64,000 nucleotides of DNA from Flavobacterium cauense R2A-7. Lineage in GTDB: Bacteria; Bacteroidota; Bacteroidia; Flavobacteriales; Flavobacteriaceae. The DNA lies in assembly GCF_000498475.1 (NCBI RefSeq), contig NZ_AVBI01000016.1, positions 124,001 to 188,000 on the forward strand, read 5' to 3'. Every line of letters begins with the position of its first letter. Position 1 is the first letter of the stretch. Shown piece by piece: positions 32,918-41,557 of this stretch. A model generated the notes under the pieces. That model did not search any database. It was given only the letters and a program-made list of their open reading frames with translations, and had not been told where the DNA came from. The position numbers and the translations under genes are program-made.

Positions 32918-34129
32918 ATGTTAAAAAAATGGATAGTAATTTGTTTTGGTAATTTTTTAATAGCTGCGCTGATGGGTTTACTCTTGCGCCTGCAGTTTGT
33001 GGCACCCGTCGCAAATGTGAATTACCAGTTTCTCTTGCACGGACATTCGCATATTGCCATGTTGGGCTGGGTGTATCTGGCGCTTTTTGCGTTGATTTAT
33101 CATTTTTTTATTCCGAAAAATAAAGAAAACGAAAAGAAATTCAACCGTCTTTTCTGGGTTACGGAAGGCACTGTTATCGGAATGATGATTGCTTTTCCGC
33201 TTCAGGGCTATGCGGTTTTTTCGATTGTTTTTTCAACGATACATATTTTTTCCAGTTATTATTTTGTTCGGTTGGTATGGAAAAATCTTGAAACCAATTT
33301 AGTACCGGAACGCTATCTGATTAAAACCGCATTGTTTTTTATGATTTTATCCACTTGCGGCATTTGGTGTTTGGGTCCTGCGGTTGGTTTATTGGGGAAA
33401 ACGAGTGCTTTTTATCAGATTGCCATTCAGTTTTTCCTGCATTTTCAGTTTAACGGCTGGTTTATTATTGCGGTTTTGGCCTTGTTATTTCATCAGATGC
33501 AAGTCAAAGTGGAGAATACGGTTTTCTTTTCCTTTTACAAATGGCTTATTGTGAGCACCGTTTTAACGTTCGCTTTGCCGGTGAGTTGGTTCGTTTCCAG
33601 TCCGATTCTTACTTGGATCAACGGCGTAGGCGTAGTGGTGCAACTAGTCGCTTTTGTGAAATTGGTGCTGATGCTCCGACCGCAATTCGGAATGTTTTAT
33701 GCTAAACTGAAAGAAATCGAAAAAATCGTGTACAGCTTTGCTTTGTTGTCTTTAGGGCTGAAAGTACTGGTGCAGTTGGTGGTTATTTTTCCGGATATGG
33801 CATTGATATCACATCAAGTCAGAAATTTTGTCATCGGATTCATCCATATGATTATGCTGGGTGTTATCACTGGTTTTTTATTAGGTTTTTTACTGAATAC
33901 TAAAGTGATAAACTATAAGAACCGATTTTCAGAATACGGCATTAAAATTTTTCTGATGGGTTTTATACTTACCGAATTCCTGTTGTTTGCGCAGGGAGGG
34001 AATTTGTTTTTTAACTGGAATATAATCCCGATGTACCATCAGAATTTATTTCTATCCAGTGTTTGGCTGGTTGTTGGCATTATTATGATTATTTTTAGTA
34101 CAACCAATCTGAAAAACAGTTTAAAATGA
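32918..34129 (+). CDS. Polytopic His-conserved membrane protein, paralogue of the 12615-13829 product
   Basis: A 403-residue protein with about twelve membrane helices. It shares with the gene at 12615 an early HGHSHIAMLGW, a central FFLHFQFNGWF and a later FIHMIMLGV, so at least three histidine positions are common. A heme-copper or NnrS-like origin is possible; no function is known. It begins 2 bp after nrdG and overlaps the next gene by 4 bp. I take the ATG at 32918 over the upstream TTG. Confidence 0.6.
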   Translation: MLKKWIVICFGNFLIAALMGLLLRLQFVAPVANVNYQFLLHGHSHIAMLGWVYLALFALIYHFFIPKNKENEKKFNRLFWVTEGTVIGMMIAFPLQGYAVFSIVFSTIHIFSSYYFVRLVWKNLETNLVPERYLIKTALFFMILSTCGIWCLGPAVGLLGKTSAFYQIAIQFFLHFQFNGWFIIAVLALLFHQMQVKVENTVFFSFYKWLIVSTVLTFALPVSWFVSSPILTWINGVGVVVQLVAFVKLVLMLRPQFGMFYAKLKEIEKIVYSFALLSLGLKVLVQLVVIFPDMALISHQVRNFVIGFIHMIMLGVITGFLLGFLLNTKVINYKNRFSEYGIKIFLMGFILTEFLLFAQGGNLFFNWNIIPMYHQNLFLSSVWLVVGIIMIIFSTTNLKNSLK

Positions 34130-34575
34130 ACCATCATTTCTTGTTAATCGTGCATTTAATCTGCGCTGCAATATGGGTAGGAGGGCATCTTTTATTGGTG
34201 TTTGCTTATCTGCCGAAAGCACTAAAGGAAAAAAATCAACACATCATTTTGGACTATGAAAAAAAATACGAACCGGTGGGAATGCCGGCTTTAGTATTAT
34301 TGGTAATTACCGGAATCCTGATGGCCTATAAATATGGAGTGGGTATTGAAAGTTGGTTTCATTTTGCTGCTCCGATAGAAAAAGTAGTTTCCGTAAAATT
34401 AGCCTTGTTGTTTGTTACGGTGCTTTTTGCGTTAAGTGCTCAATTTAGGGTGATTCCGAAGTTGAAAAATAATGCCGGCGCATTACCCGAAATGAGTTTT
34501 CATATCGTTTCAGTGACTACCATCGGAGTGATTATGCTCATTCTGGGATCTTTTGTACGGTTTGGAGGAATTTAA
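34126..34575 (+). CDS. CopD-like small membrane protein
   Basis: A 149-residue protein with four membrane helices and a conserved-looking histidine start (VHLICAAIWVGGHLLL), then GMPALVLLVITGILMA and VKLALLFVTVLFALSAQ. This is the general look of CopD/DUF2269-type proteins, some of which bind heme b or copper. It is translationally coupled to the previous gene (ATGA). Function unknown. Confidence 0.55.
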   Translation: MNHHFLLIVHLICAAIWVGGHLLLVFAYLPKALKEKNQHIILDYEKKYEPVGMPALVLLVITGILMAYKYGVGIESWFHFAAPIEKVVSVKLALLFVTVLFALSAQFRVIPKLKNNAGALPEMSFHIVSVTTIGVIMLILGSFVRFGGI

Positions 34576-34585
34576 AAACGAAATA

Positions 34586-35053
34586 ATGATACTAGAAACA
34601 AAACCATTAAAAAGAGCTAAAGAACTGCAGGAATTAAGTCGGGAGCATCATCATGGTTTATTACTGTGTTGGAAAATCAGAGCCGGATATTCGCGTAATG
34701 TCAGTCCGGAGCGCATTAAAAGATATACCGATTGGTTCTATACCAAATATTTACTTCCCCATTTTGAATTGGAAGAGGAATACGTTTTTACTATTTTGAA
34801 AGAGAATCATGAGTTGGTGAAAAAAGCGCTTGCCGAACACCGACGACTAAGACGGCTTTTCAATCAGCGGATAAATATTGATAAAAATTTGGGGTTAATC
34901 GAAGAGGAACTCGAAGCACACATCCGTTTTGAAGAACGTGTTCTGTTTCCGGAAGTGCAAAAAGTGGCAACCCCGGAGCAATTAGAAAGAATTGTACAGA
35001 TTCACGGAAGAGATGAGTTTGTTGAAAATGAAAAAGATATTTTTTGGAAATAA
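34586..35053 (+). CDS. Hemerythrin-domain protein
   Basis: A 155-residue helical protein with hemerythrin ligand patterns: SREHHHGLLLCWK, LPHFELEEEYVF, AEHRRLRRLF and AHIRFEERVLFPE. Hemerythrins hold a di-iron site that binds O2 or NO. The start is the ATG at 34586, 10 bp after the preceding gene; a TTG at 34553 is less likely. Its place in this anaerobic operon suggests NO or oxygen handling. Confidence 0.85.
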   Translation: MILETKPLKRAKELQELSREHHHGLLLCWKIRAGYSRNVSPERIKRYTDWFYTKYLLPHFELEEEYVFTILKENHELVKKALAEHRRLRRLFNQRINIDKNLGLIEEELEAHIRFEERVLFPEVQKVATPEQLERIVQIHGRDEFVENEKDIFWK

Positions 35054-35078
35054 GAAATGCAACCTAAATAGTGTAATC

Positions 35079-35507
35079 ATGAAAAAAAGAATTGTTCTTA
35101 CAGGATTGGTATTGCTGAGTTTAACCGCCTGTCTGAAAGAAAAGAAAACTACTGAAAAAGAAGAAGTAGCTGCAACAGAAGCTACAACCGAAACATCAAA
35201 TGTAACCCTCGACAACGGCAAATTATGGATTGCCAATCCGGAAACAACGGAAGGAATTCATAACCTGCAAAAAATTATTTCAGAGCGCAAACAGGAAGCC
35301 ACCGGAGCGGTTTTGAAAGAAGCCCTGGAAAACGAATTCCAAATGATTTTCGAGAAGTGTACCATGGAAGGCGAAGCACACGAACAGTTGCACAATTATC
35401 TGTTGCCGTTAAAAATGAAATTAAACAAACTCGACGGTACTAACGATGCCGAAGTTTTGAAAGATATAGAGAACTATCTGAAAGAATATCCAAAGTATTT
35501 CAAATAA
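35079..35507 (+). CDS. Lipoprotein of unknown function
   Basis: A 142-residue lipoprotein with lipobox cysteine 18 (LLSLTAC), a Glu/Thr-rich linker, and a helical domain with one further Cys (EKCTMEGEAHEQLHNYL). I do not recognise the family. The Cys and two His in this segment could bind a metal or heme. It is the last gene of the run starting at nrdD, followed by a strong terminator. Confidence 0.75.
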   Translation: MKKRIVLTGLVLLSLTACLKEKKTTEKEEVAATEATTETSNVTLDNGKLWIANPETTEGIHNLQKIISERKQEATGAVLKEALENEFQMIFEKCTMEGEAHEQLHNYLLPLKMKLNKLDGTNDAEVLKDIENYLKEYPKYFK

Positions 35508-35546
35508 AAAAAGCCTGTGCTACACAATGTAACACAGGCTTTTTTC
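35506..35546. terminator. Bidirectional intrinsic terminator
   Basis: AAAGCCTGTG pairs with CACAGGCTTTTTT; it separates the plus-strand nrd run from the minus-strand nirK run. Confidence 0.85.
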
Positions 35547-35568
35547 TCTAATTAACCTAACTCTGAAT

Positions 35569-36846
35569 TTATTTTGCGGTAGTAAATATTCTGGGATTGA
35601 TGGTAATCATTACCCAAGCCCAGTTGTTGTCGTAGCCTTTGTTTCCTACTTTTAAGACTTCCATAGTATCGCTTCCGAACATTTGGGAATACCCACCTGT
35701 AATGTTTACATCTTTCTGAAGTGCATAAGAGGCTGTGAAATCGATTTCAGTACCCAAATAGCTGTCCATTTTTTTAGTTGCATCTGTCGGATCAATTACA
35801 TCGGCAGCAGTTAAGAAAGCATGCGGAATCAAGTTGAATTGCCATTTGTTAGACGCATATGTCATTTTCAGAAAAGCATCCTGTAAACCCACCGTGTTTT
35901 TGTAATTCCCTACGTAGAAGTAATCCATAAAACCGTTGAAACCGTGGTTGGTTCCGAAAATCGGGTTGAATGATTTTATTTTACTGTCGGTATCATCCTG
36001 GTCTTTTCCGGAAAGGTATTCGTAACCCAAACCGGCTTTGAATTTATCGGTGATGGCATAGCTCAGGTTTAATCCTCCGTATAAGGCGCTGATGCTGGTG
36101 TTTTCAGTAACCAATTTACCATCTCCGGTTTGACCGTACACACTTAAATTACCGTCGAATTTGTTTTTCTTATAGGATAAAAACGTTCCGAAAGTCTGCA
36201 TGTTGTCAACTTTTAATTCATTTGCCGGAACATCCTTATATTGGAAACCAACATTTAAGAAAAGCAAACTCATGTTCAAATTACTGAAGCTGGTGTGGTA
36301 CCAGGCATATTGCATGTGCTTGTAGCTGTTGGTGTATACATCGCGGTATAATTTTTCAGAATCCGAATTTACGGCAAATCCTAAATCCAATTGATGGTTG
36401 GTTGGTTTAAAGGAAATTAAAGCCGCGTCGTGACTTTGACCTTGTTGGGCCCAATCGATTTCCCCCATGATTCTCTGGTTGTCATAAGAAAGTACTTGTC
36501 TTCCCACTCTGGCGCTCCATTTGGCATTGAAGTCGTATTGAGCCCAAGCTTCGAAAAGCGCTACTCCGTTTTTGTCAGAAGTGGCTGTTGTGGCTACATC
36601 TCCCCAAACGCGAATGTTTTGAAAAGTCAGTTTTGCTTTTAATTTTTCTTGTTTAAAGTTGAAGTTTAAACGGGAACGTTGTGATACAAATGAAGTAGGT
36701 AACGAGCCGTCTTTCATTAGTTCTTTAAAACCGTTTCGGTATTCATAACGGGGTCTCAGTTGCAAATTTGCATCCAATTCCTGAGCGAAGGCTCCTGTGC
36801 CTATCAATAAACATAATGATAAGCCAACTTTTTGTAATGATTTCAT
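35569..36846 (-). CDS. Outer-membrane porin, alginate-export-like beta-barrel
   Basis: A 425-residue outer-membrane protein with a signal peptide (about 1-21) and alternating beta-strand pattern throughout; the opening LQLRPRYEYRNGF and the SARVGRQVLSYDNQRIMG segment match the alginate-export/porin family. Similar porins accompany denitrification genes in Bacteroidetes, possibly for nitrite or other anion passage; that is a guess. It lies downstream of sco on the same strand. Confidence 0.75.
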   Translation of the reverse strand: MKSLQKVGLSLCLLIGTGAFAQELDANLQLRPRYEYRNGFKELMKDGSLPTSFVSQRSRLNFNFKQEKLKAKLTFQNIRVWGDVATTATSDKNGVALFEAWAQYDFNAKWSARVGRQVLSYDNQRIMGEIDWAQQGQSHDAALISFKPTNHQLDLGFAVNSDSEKLYRDVYTNSYKHMQYAWYHTSFSNLNMSLLFLNVGFQYKDVPANELKVDNMQTFGTFLSYKKNKFDGNLSVYGQTGDGKLVTENTSISALYGGLNLSYAITDKFKAGLGYEYLSGKDQDDTDSKIKSFNPIFGTNHGFNGFMDYFYVGNYKNTVGLQDAFLKMTYASNKWQFNLIPHAFLTAADVIDPTDATKKMDSYLGTEIDFTASYALQKDVNITGGYSQMFGSDTMEVLKVGNKGYDNNWAWVMITINPRIFTTAK

Positions 36847-36948
36847 ATAGGTAAAATTTATTTGTAAGAGGTCTATATGGTATCGCCTTTATTTTTTAGA
36901 TGTTTGCTTGCTGTAAACTCGTTGTTAGTGGCGATTTCATAGTTTGGA

Positions 36949-37551
36949 TTAGTTTAGCTTTTCAGCTTCTTCGGTAATTTTGTTTACGGTTTCGTCATAG
37001 CTTACTCCCAAACCTTCCTGTTGGAAAGCTAATTCTCCTTCAGCATTGAAAACACTGATAATGTTGGAATGAGAGAAATCCATTGGCGATATTTTTTTGT
37101 AGTTTACGGCTAATACGGCAGCGAATTCACGGGTGTTTTCTTCTGTAGAGCGAAGGAACAGCCATTGATTGCCATCCATTTTGTTTTCTATGGAGAATTC
37201 TTTTAAACGTTTTGGAGTGTCTACTGTAGGATCAATACTAACCAGCACAAGTTGTACTTTATCTTTTAAGTTAGCAGGGATACGTTCTTCAATATTGCGC
37301 ATATCGGCAACTAATCGGGGACAAGCAGACTTACAAGAAGTATAAATCATGACCATTACCAAAACTTTACCTTTTAAATCTTTCATCTCAATGTTTTTAT
37401 TGTCTTGCGTAGTCCACTGAGAGGGAAGGTTGTAGATGGATAAATCAGAAATGGTTTTATTGGTTGGATTTTTAGTTTCGTTTTTCTTTTGAGAGTTACA
37501 GCTTTGCAATCCCAACAGGATTATTAACAATCCCAGTACTATCTTTTTCAT
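36949..37551 (-). CDS. Sco1/SenC family copper chaperone lipoprotein
   Basis: A 200-residue lipoprotein (lipobox Cys18) with a thioredoxin fold and the Sco copper site: Cys73, Cys77 in TSCKSAC and His161 in MDFSHSN. Sco proteins deliver Cu to oxidase or reductase sites in the periplasm. It follows the nirV-like gene, so copper supply to NirK is the likely role. The ATG at 37551 gives a proper signal. Confidence 0.92.
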   Translation of the reverse strand: MKKIVLGLLIILLGLQSCNSQKKNETKNPTNKTISDLSIYNLPSQWTTQDNKNIEMKDLKGKVLVMVMIYTSCKSACPRLVADMRNIEERIPANLKDKVQLVLVSIDPTVDTPKRLKEFSIENKMDGNQWLFLRSTEENTREFAAVLAVNYKKISPMDFSHSNIISVFNAEGELAFQQEGLGVSYDETVNKITEEAEKLN

Positions 37552-37605
37552 TGTTTTAAATTTGAATTTCACAGAAAAAGTGATTTTTTATGTACGATGT
37601 GTTTG

Positions 37606-38382
37606 TTATTTCAAATCTTTGGCACATCGGAAACCAAGATTTCGAGTAGTATAACTTGCTTTTAAACTGCCTCTGAAAGCATAGCGCATAAAAGCAGCAT
37701 AGTTCATTAAATCGGAGGCATTTACAGATCCGCTTCCGCAGAACAGGTTTTTGTCGGAATCCTTATCTTTTCGGGATTCACCGGAGAGCATGATGCTGTT
37801 AAAATCAGCAGTCCATTCCCATACCAAGCCGTGCATGTCATAAACACCCCAATAATTTTTAAATGTTTTTCCTATCGGATTGTTGTATGTTTTTGATTTT
37901 TCGTACCAGGAAAGAATGAATTTGTTGTACTCTTCTTTGGTTCGGGCATCGATTCTTTTTTCATCGGCCATGGCTACATATTCCCATTCATCCATGGTTG
38001 GTAAACGTTTTCCCTGACATTCGCAGTATTTTTTGGCAGCAAACCAGGAAATGTTGGTTACGGGTGAATTGTTTTTGTTGGCCCCGAAATCGAAATCGTT
38101 TTTCCAGTGGGATAAATAACTTTTGTCGGCAAAAAGACCTTTGATTTTTGAACGGCTGTATTGTGGATTTTTTTTCAAAAATGCCAAATACTCGTCATTT
38201 GTTACAGGATATACATCCATTTTGAAAGGAGCAACCGTTACCGGTTTTTTATCGGTGGTTCCATAAAGGGGAACATATGTTCCCCTTTTTATGGTAACCA
38301 TACCTTTATCCTGAGCAGTAAGAGACGTTGCCATAAATAAAACAGCGTAGAAAATGAGTTGTATTTTATACTTGAGTACCAT
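37606..38382 (-). CDS. NirV-like formylglycine-generating-enzyme (SUMF1) domain protein
   Basis: A 258-residue exported protein with a signal peptide (about 1-24) and a SUMF1/FGE-sulfatase fold: VYPVTNDEYLAFL, SWFAAKKYCECQGKRLPTMDEW, YDMHGLVWEWTADF and the end TTRNLGFRCAK. NirV, found beside nirK in several denitrifiers, has this domain; its function is unresolved. The ATG at 38382 is chosen over a TTG two codons upstream. It follows the cytochrome c gene by 21 bp. Confidence 0.85.
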   Translation of the reverse strand: MVLKYKIQLIFYAVLFMATSLTAQDKGMVTIKRGTYVPLYGTTDKKPVTVAPFKMDVYPVTNDEYLAFLKKNPQYSRSKIKGLFADKSYLSHWKNDFDFGANKNNSPVTNISWFAAKKYCECQGKRLPTMDEWEYVAMADEKRIDARTKEEYNKFILSWYEKSKTYNNPIGKTFKNYWGVYDMHGLVWEWTADFNSIMLSGESRKDKDSDKNLFCGSGSVNASDLMNYAAFMRYAFRGSLKASYTTRNLGFRCAKDLK

Positions 38383-38403
38383 GGTCAACTTACTTTAAAT
38401 GAA

Positions 38404-38832
38404 TTATTTTTTACCTCTTTGTGCTTTTACCATTGCTGGTGTAACTTTAGTTCCGTTATTGCCCCAGCTGCTGTAAACATAAGTTAAAACGTCTGCAACC
38501 TGTTGGTCGGATAACGCTTGTGGCGTCATCATGGCGTTGAATTTTTTACCGTTAACAGTGATAGGACCACTTAATCCGTTAAGAACAGTTTTGATAGCGC
38601 GGTTGGCATCTTTGTTTAAGTAATCAGATTTTGCCAAAGGAGGAAATGCATTTGGAACTCCTTGTCCGTTAGCCTGGTGGCATGCGATACAGGTTTTTGC
38701 AAAAACTTCTTTTCCTTTGTCTGGGTTTTGGATGGCAACTTTTGTTACTTTTTCCGTTTTCACTGGAGTTGTAAAACTATATAGACCAATAGTTAATGCA
38801 AGTGCGGCAACTCCTAAAATTATCTTTTTCAT
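38404..38832 (-). CDS. Periplasmic cytochrome c, paralogue of the NirK C-terminal domain
   Basis: A 142-residue mono-heme cytochrome c with a signal/anchor segment and heme motif CIACH. Its [27 protein letters not shown] and LTYVYSSWGNN segments closely follow the C-terminal domain of the NirK fusion encoded 26 bp upstream. It is likely an electron donor to NirK, arisen by duplication of the domain. Confidence 0.93.
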   Translation of the reverse strand: MKKIILGVAALALTIGLYSFTTPVKTEKVTKVAIQNPDKGKEVFAKTCIACHQANGQGVPNAFPPLAKSDYLNKDANRAIKTVLNGLSGPITVNGKKFNAMMTPQALSDQQVADVLTYVYSSWGNNGTKVTPAMVKAQRGKK

Positions 38833-38858
38833 GATAAAAAGTATTTAATAATTAATGG

Positions 38859-40331
38859 TTATTCGTGAATGTCTTTGGTTTTTTTTGCAGGTGTGCTTCG
38901 TCCTGCTTTTACCATAGCAGCGGTAACTTCTGTTTTATTGTTACCCCAGCTGTTGTACACATAGGTTAGAACATTTGAAATTTCTTCGTCTGTAAGGTTT
39001 TGGCTGGTCATTACACTGTTGTATTTTTTGCCGTTAACCGTAATTTCACCTGTTAAACCGTGTAGTACTGCATTGATTGCTCTTTTCGGATCGGCATTAA
39101 GGAAATCAGATTTCGCTAATGGAGGGAAAGCATTCGGGATTCCTTGTCCTTCAGATTGGTGACAAGCGAAACAAGTTCTTCCGTAAATCTCTTTACCTGC
39201 TTTAATTTTTTCAGGTAATGATTTCGCTGCAGCCGCTTTGCCATCGCCATTTTCTTTAGGCATTTTTTGAATGGTTCCACCTTCCGGTAAATAAATACCT
39301 TCTTGTACAGTACCGGAGTAAATCGTTTTGTCTTGTTCGCCTTCCACTTTAAGCATTCCTAATGCTCCTTTGTTAAACGCTCTGAAGATAGAGTGGTCTA
39401 CCAAGATAAAAGTACCCGGAACATCTACTTTGAATTCTACGATAGCAGAACCACCGGCAGGTACTAATGTTGTCTGAACATCTTTATTGATTAAACTTCC
39501 GCCTTCAATGTGAACTTTGTCGAAAATCTCACCAATTACGTGGAAAGACGATACAATGTTCGGACCACCATTACCCATATAGATACGTACTGTTTCTCCT
39601 TTTTTAGCGGTAATCGCTTTATCACCGGTTAGAGAACCTACTTTTCCGTTGAATACCACGTAATCCGGTTGTTCTTTAACTGCTTTTTCCATGTCAAACG
39701 GTTGAGATCCTTGTTCGCCATAAGCGCCTTTTGTGTAGAAATCTCCTTGCATGATGTAGTACTCTTTATCCACTGGAGGCAAACCACCTTCCGGTTCTAC
39801 TAGAATCAAACCATACATTCCGTTCGCAATGTGCATCCCTACAGGAGCTGTAGCACAATGGTAAACATACAAACCAGGGTTTAAACATTTGAAATTGAAT
39901 ACTTTTTCATGTCCGGGTGCTACTAACGAAGATGTCGCTCCACCACCTGGGCCTGTAACAGCATGTAAGTCAATGTTGTGTGGTAATTTGTTGTCTGGAT
40001 GGTTTTTCAAGTGAAATTGTACTTCATCACCAATGCGTGTTCTGATGAAACTTCCCGGAACTGATCCGCCAAATGTCCAATACGTGTATTTTACACCGTC
40101 AGCCATTTCGCCTTCTTGTTCCTTGATTTCCATGTTTACAATCAGTTTCGTTGCTGCACGGTTACCAACAGGTTTCGGTACAAATGGAGGAGGTGTTAAT
40201 TCCGCTACCATTTCACCTTCTACCTTAATTTTGGTCGGATCGTTTGCATCTTTGTTTCCGAAAGCGAACAAACCAACTGTAATTGCAGTTACCGCTAATA
40301 CTCCAGCAGCAATTTTTAATTTAGTTTTCAT
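38859..40331 (-). CDS. nirK: Copper nitrite reductase NirK fused to a C-terminal cytochrome c
   Basis: Periplasmic enzyme reducing nitrite to NO, 490 residues. Type 1 copper ligands are His118, Cys159, His167 and Met172; type 2 ligands are His123, His158 and His313; the catalytic Asp121 and His264 are present. After residue 370 a cytochrome c domain follows, with Cys387, Cys390 and His391. Such tethered NirK proteins carry their own electron donor. The N-terminus has a signal or anchor segment (about 5-24). The gene leads a run of cytochrome c, nirV-like and sco genes. Confidence 0.97.
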   Translation of the reverse strand: MKTKLKIAAGVLAVTAITVGLFAFGNKDANDPTKIKVEGEMVAELTPPPFVPKPVGNRAATKLIVNMEIKEQEGEMADGVKYTYWTFGGSVPGSFIRTRIGDEVQFHLKNHPDNKLPHNIDLHAVTGPGGGATSSLVAPGHEKVFNFKCLNPGLYVYHCATAPVGMHIANGMYGLILVEPEGGLPPVDKEYYIMQGDFYTKGAYGEQGSQPFDMEKAVKEQPDYVVFNGKVGSLTGDKAITAKKGETVRIYMGNGGPNIVSSFHVIGEIFDKVHIEGGSLINKDVQTTLVPAGGSAIVEFKVDVPGTFILVDHSIFRAFNKGALGMLKVEGEQDKTIYSGTVQEGIYLPEGGTIQKMPKENGDGKAAAAKSLPEKIKAGKEIYGRTCFACHQSEGQGIPNAFPPLAKSDFLNADPKRAINAVLHGLTGEITVNGKKYNSVMTSQNLTDEEISNVLTYVYNSWGNNKTEVTAAMVKAGRSTPAKKTKDIHE

Positions 40332-40365
40332 GATTATGGGTTTTTGTTTAACTTATTTTATAGTG

Positions 40366-40410
40366 TAAAATTAAAGGACAAAAAAGTCTTTTATCATGAT
40401 ATTTGTCATG
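40366..40410 (-). promoter_or_regulatory. nirK promoter with operators A and B
   Basis: Operator A ATGATATTTGTCAT lies at 40397-40410. The -7 box on the minus strand is TAATTTTA (40366-40373), 37.5 bp from the operator centre. Operator B, AAAGGA/TCTTTT arms with nine bases between (one more than elsewhere), lies at 40373-40393 against the -7 box. Confidence 0.6.
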
Positions 40411-40630
40411 TTTGAAAAAAATAAATCGGGGATCATAAAAATTAATTTCTGTGAAAATTTTGGTTTTAGTTTAATGAAGTGACGGTATGCAAGCGCAAGG
40501 ATTGTGTTTCGGATATTTCCCGAATTCCCCGATACGATTTAAAACCTGTAATTTTTGAGTTATCTTTGAATGAAATTATATTTCCGATACCCATACTAAT
40601 TATTTCGGAAGAAAAAGGACAATCGATATT

Positions 40631-41485
40631 ATGCTTCTAAAAGACTACCGGACTATTTTTACACAGGAATTGGCTTCTTTATATGACGAGTATGAGACAG
40701 AAAGTTTCTTCTATATTATATTAGAAGATTTTCATCATATGAAGCGGGTGGATTTGGCTTTGAATCCTACGTTCGAACTGAGTCCTGAATTAATGCACCA
40801 ATGGGAAAACGTGGTAGCGCAATTAAAGGAACAACGTCCGATTCAATACATTTTAGGGGAAACCGAGTTTTACGGATTACCGTTTTATGTGAACGAACAC
40901 ACTTTGATTCCGCGTCAGGAAACGGAAGAATTGGTCGATTGGATTGTTAAGGGAAATTTAAAGATCGAAAGATTGAAGGATTTAAAGATTCTGGACATTG
41001 GAACGGGAACCGGCTGCATTGCGATTTCATTAGCCAAAAATCTTCCTAATGCTAAAGTATTTGCGATGGATGTATCCGATAAGGCACTTGCTGTAGCCAA
41101 ACGAAATGCCGAAAGAAATGAAGTGACAATCAATTTTATCCACCAAAGTATTTTAGAAACCAATGATTTAGGTGAAACATTCGATATTATCGTATCCAAT
41201 CCGCCGTATGTCCGCAATCTGGAAAAAGAAGAAATCAAAAAGAATGTTTTGGACTACGAACCGCATTTGGCCTTGTTCGTGGAAGATAACGACGCCTTAT
41301 TGTTTTACCGAAAAATTACCGAATTGGCAATCAAAAACCTTTCGGAAAACGGGCAGTTGTATTTCGAAATCAATCAGTATTTAGGCAATGAAATGGTGCA
41401 ATTACTGCAACAACACAATTTTAAGGATGTTGAATTACGCAAAGATATTTACGGGAATGACAGGATGATGAAAGGGAAGGTTTAG
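40631..41485 (+). CDS. prmC: PrmC, peptide chain release factor glutamine methyltransferase
   Basis: Methylates the GGQ glutamine of release factors, in the cytosol, with S-adenosylmethionine; 284 residues. The catalytic NPPY motif is in DIIVSNPPYVRN, the SAM loop is LDIGTGTGCIAISLA, and the FYGLPFYVNEHTLIPRQETE segment is diagnostic. It stands alone, divergent from nirK, with 299 bp between. Confidence 0.96.
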   Translation: MLLKDYRTIFTQELASLYDEYETESFFYIILEDFHHMKRVDLALNPTFELSPELMHQWENVVAQLKEQRPIQYILGETEFYGLPFYVNEHTLIPRQETEELVDWIVKGNLKIERLKDLKILDIGTGTGCIAISLAKNLPNAKVFAMDVSDKALAVAKRNAERNEVTINFIHQSILETNDLGETFDIIVSNPPYVRNLEKEEIKKNVLDYEPHLALFVEDNDALLFYRKITELAIKNLSENGQLYFEINQYLGNEMVQLLQQHNFKDVELRKDIYGNDRMMKGKV

Positions 41486-41557
41486 TGTTCAGTAATCAGT
41501 GCTTAGTAATCTAGTTATCATATCTGCTAACTGATCACTATTAACTACCAACTACTT
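41486..41557. repeat. Low-complexity intergenic sequence with CAGTAATCAGT-like words
   Basis: Between prmC and the ABC permease gene, degenerate words such as TTCAGTAATCAG and TTAGTAATCTAG recur. They resemble the repeat between norQ and norD. Confidence 0.45.

Noticed and set aside
34992..35078. Longer N-terminus for the lipoprotein at 35079
   Set aside because: It would overlap the hemerythrin gene and hide the lipoprotein signal.
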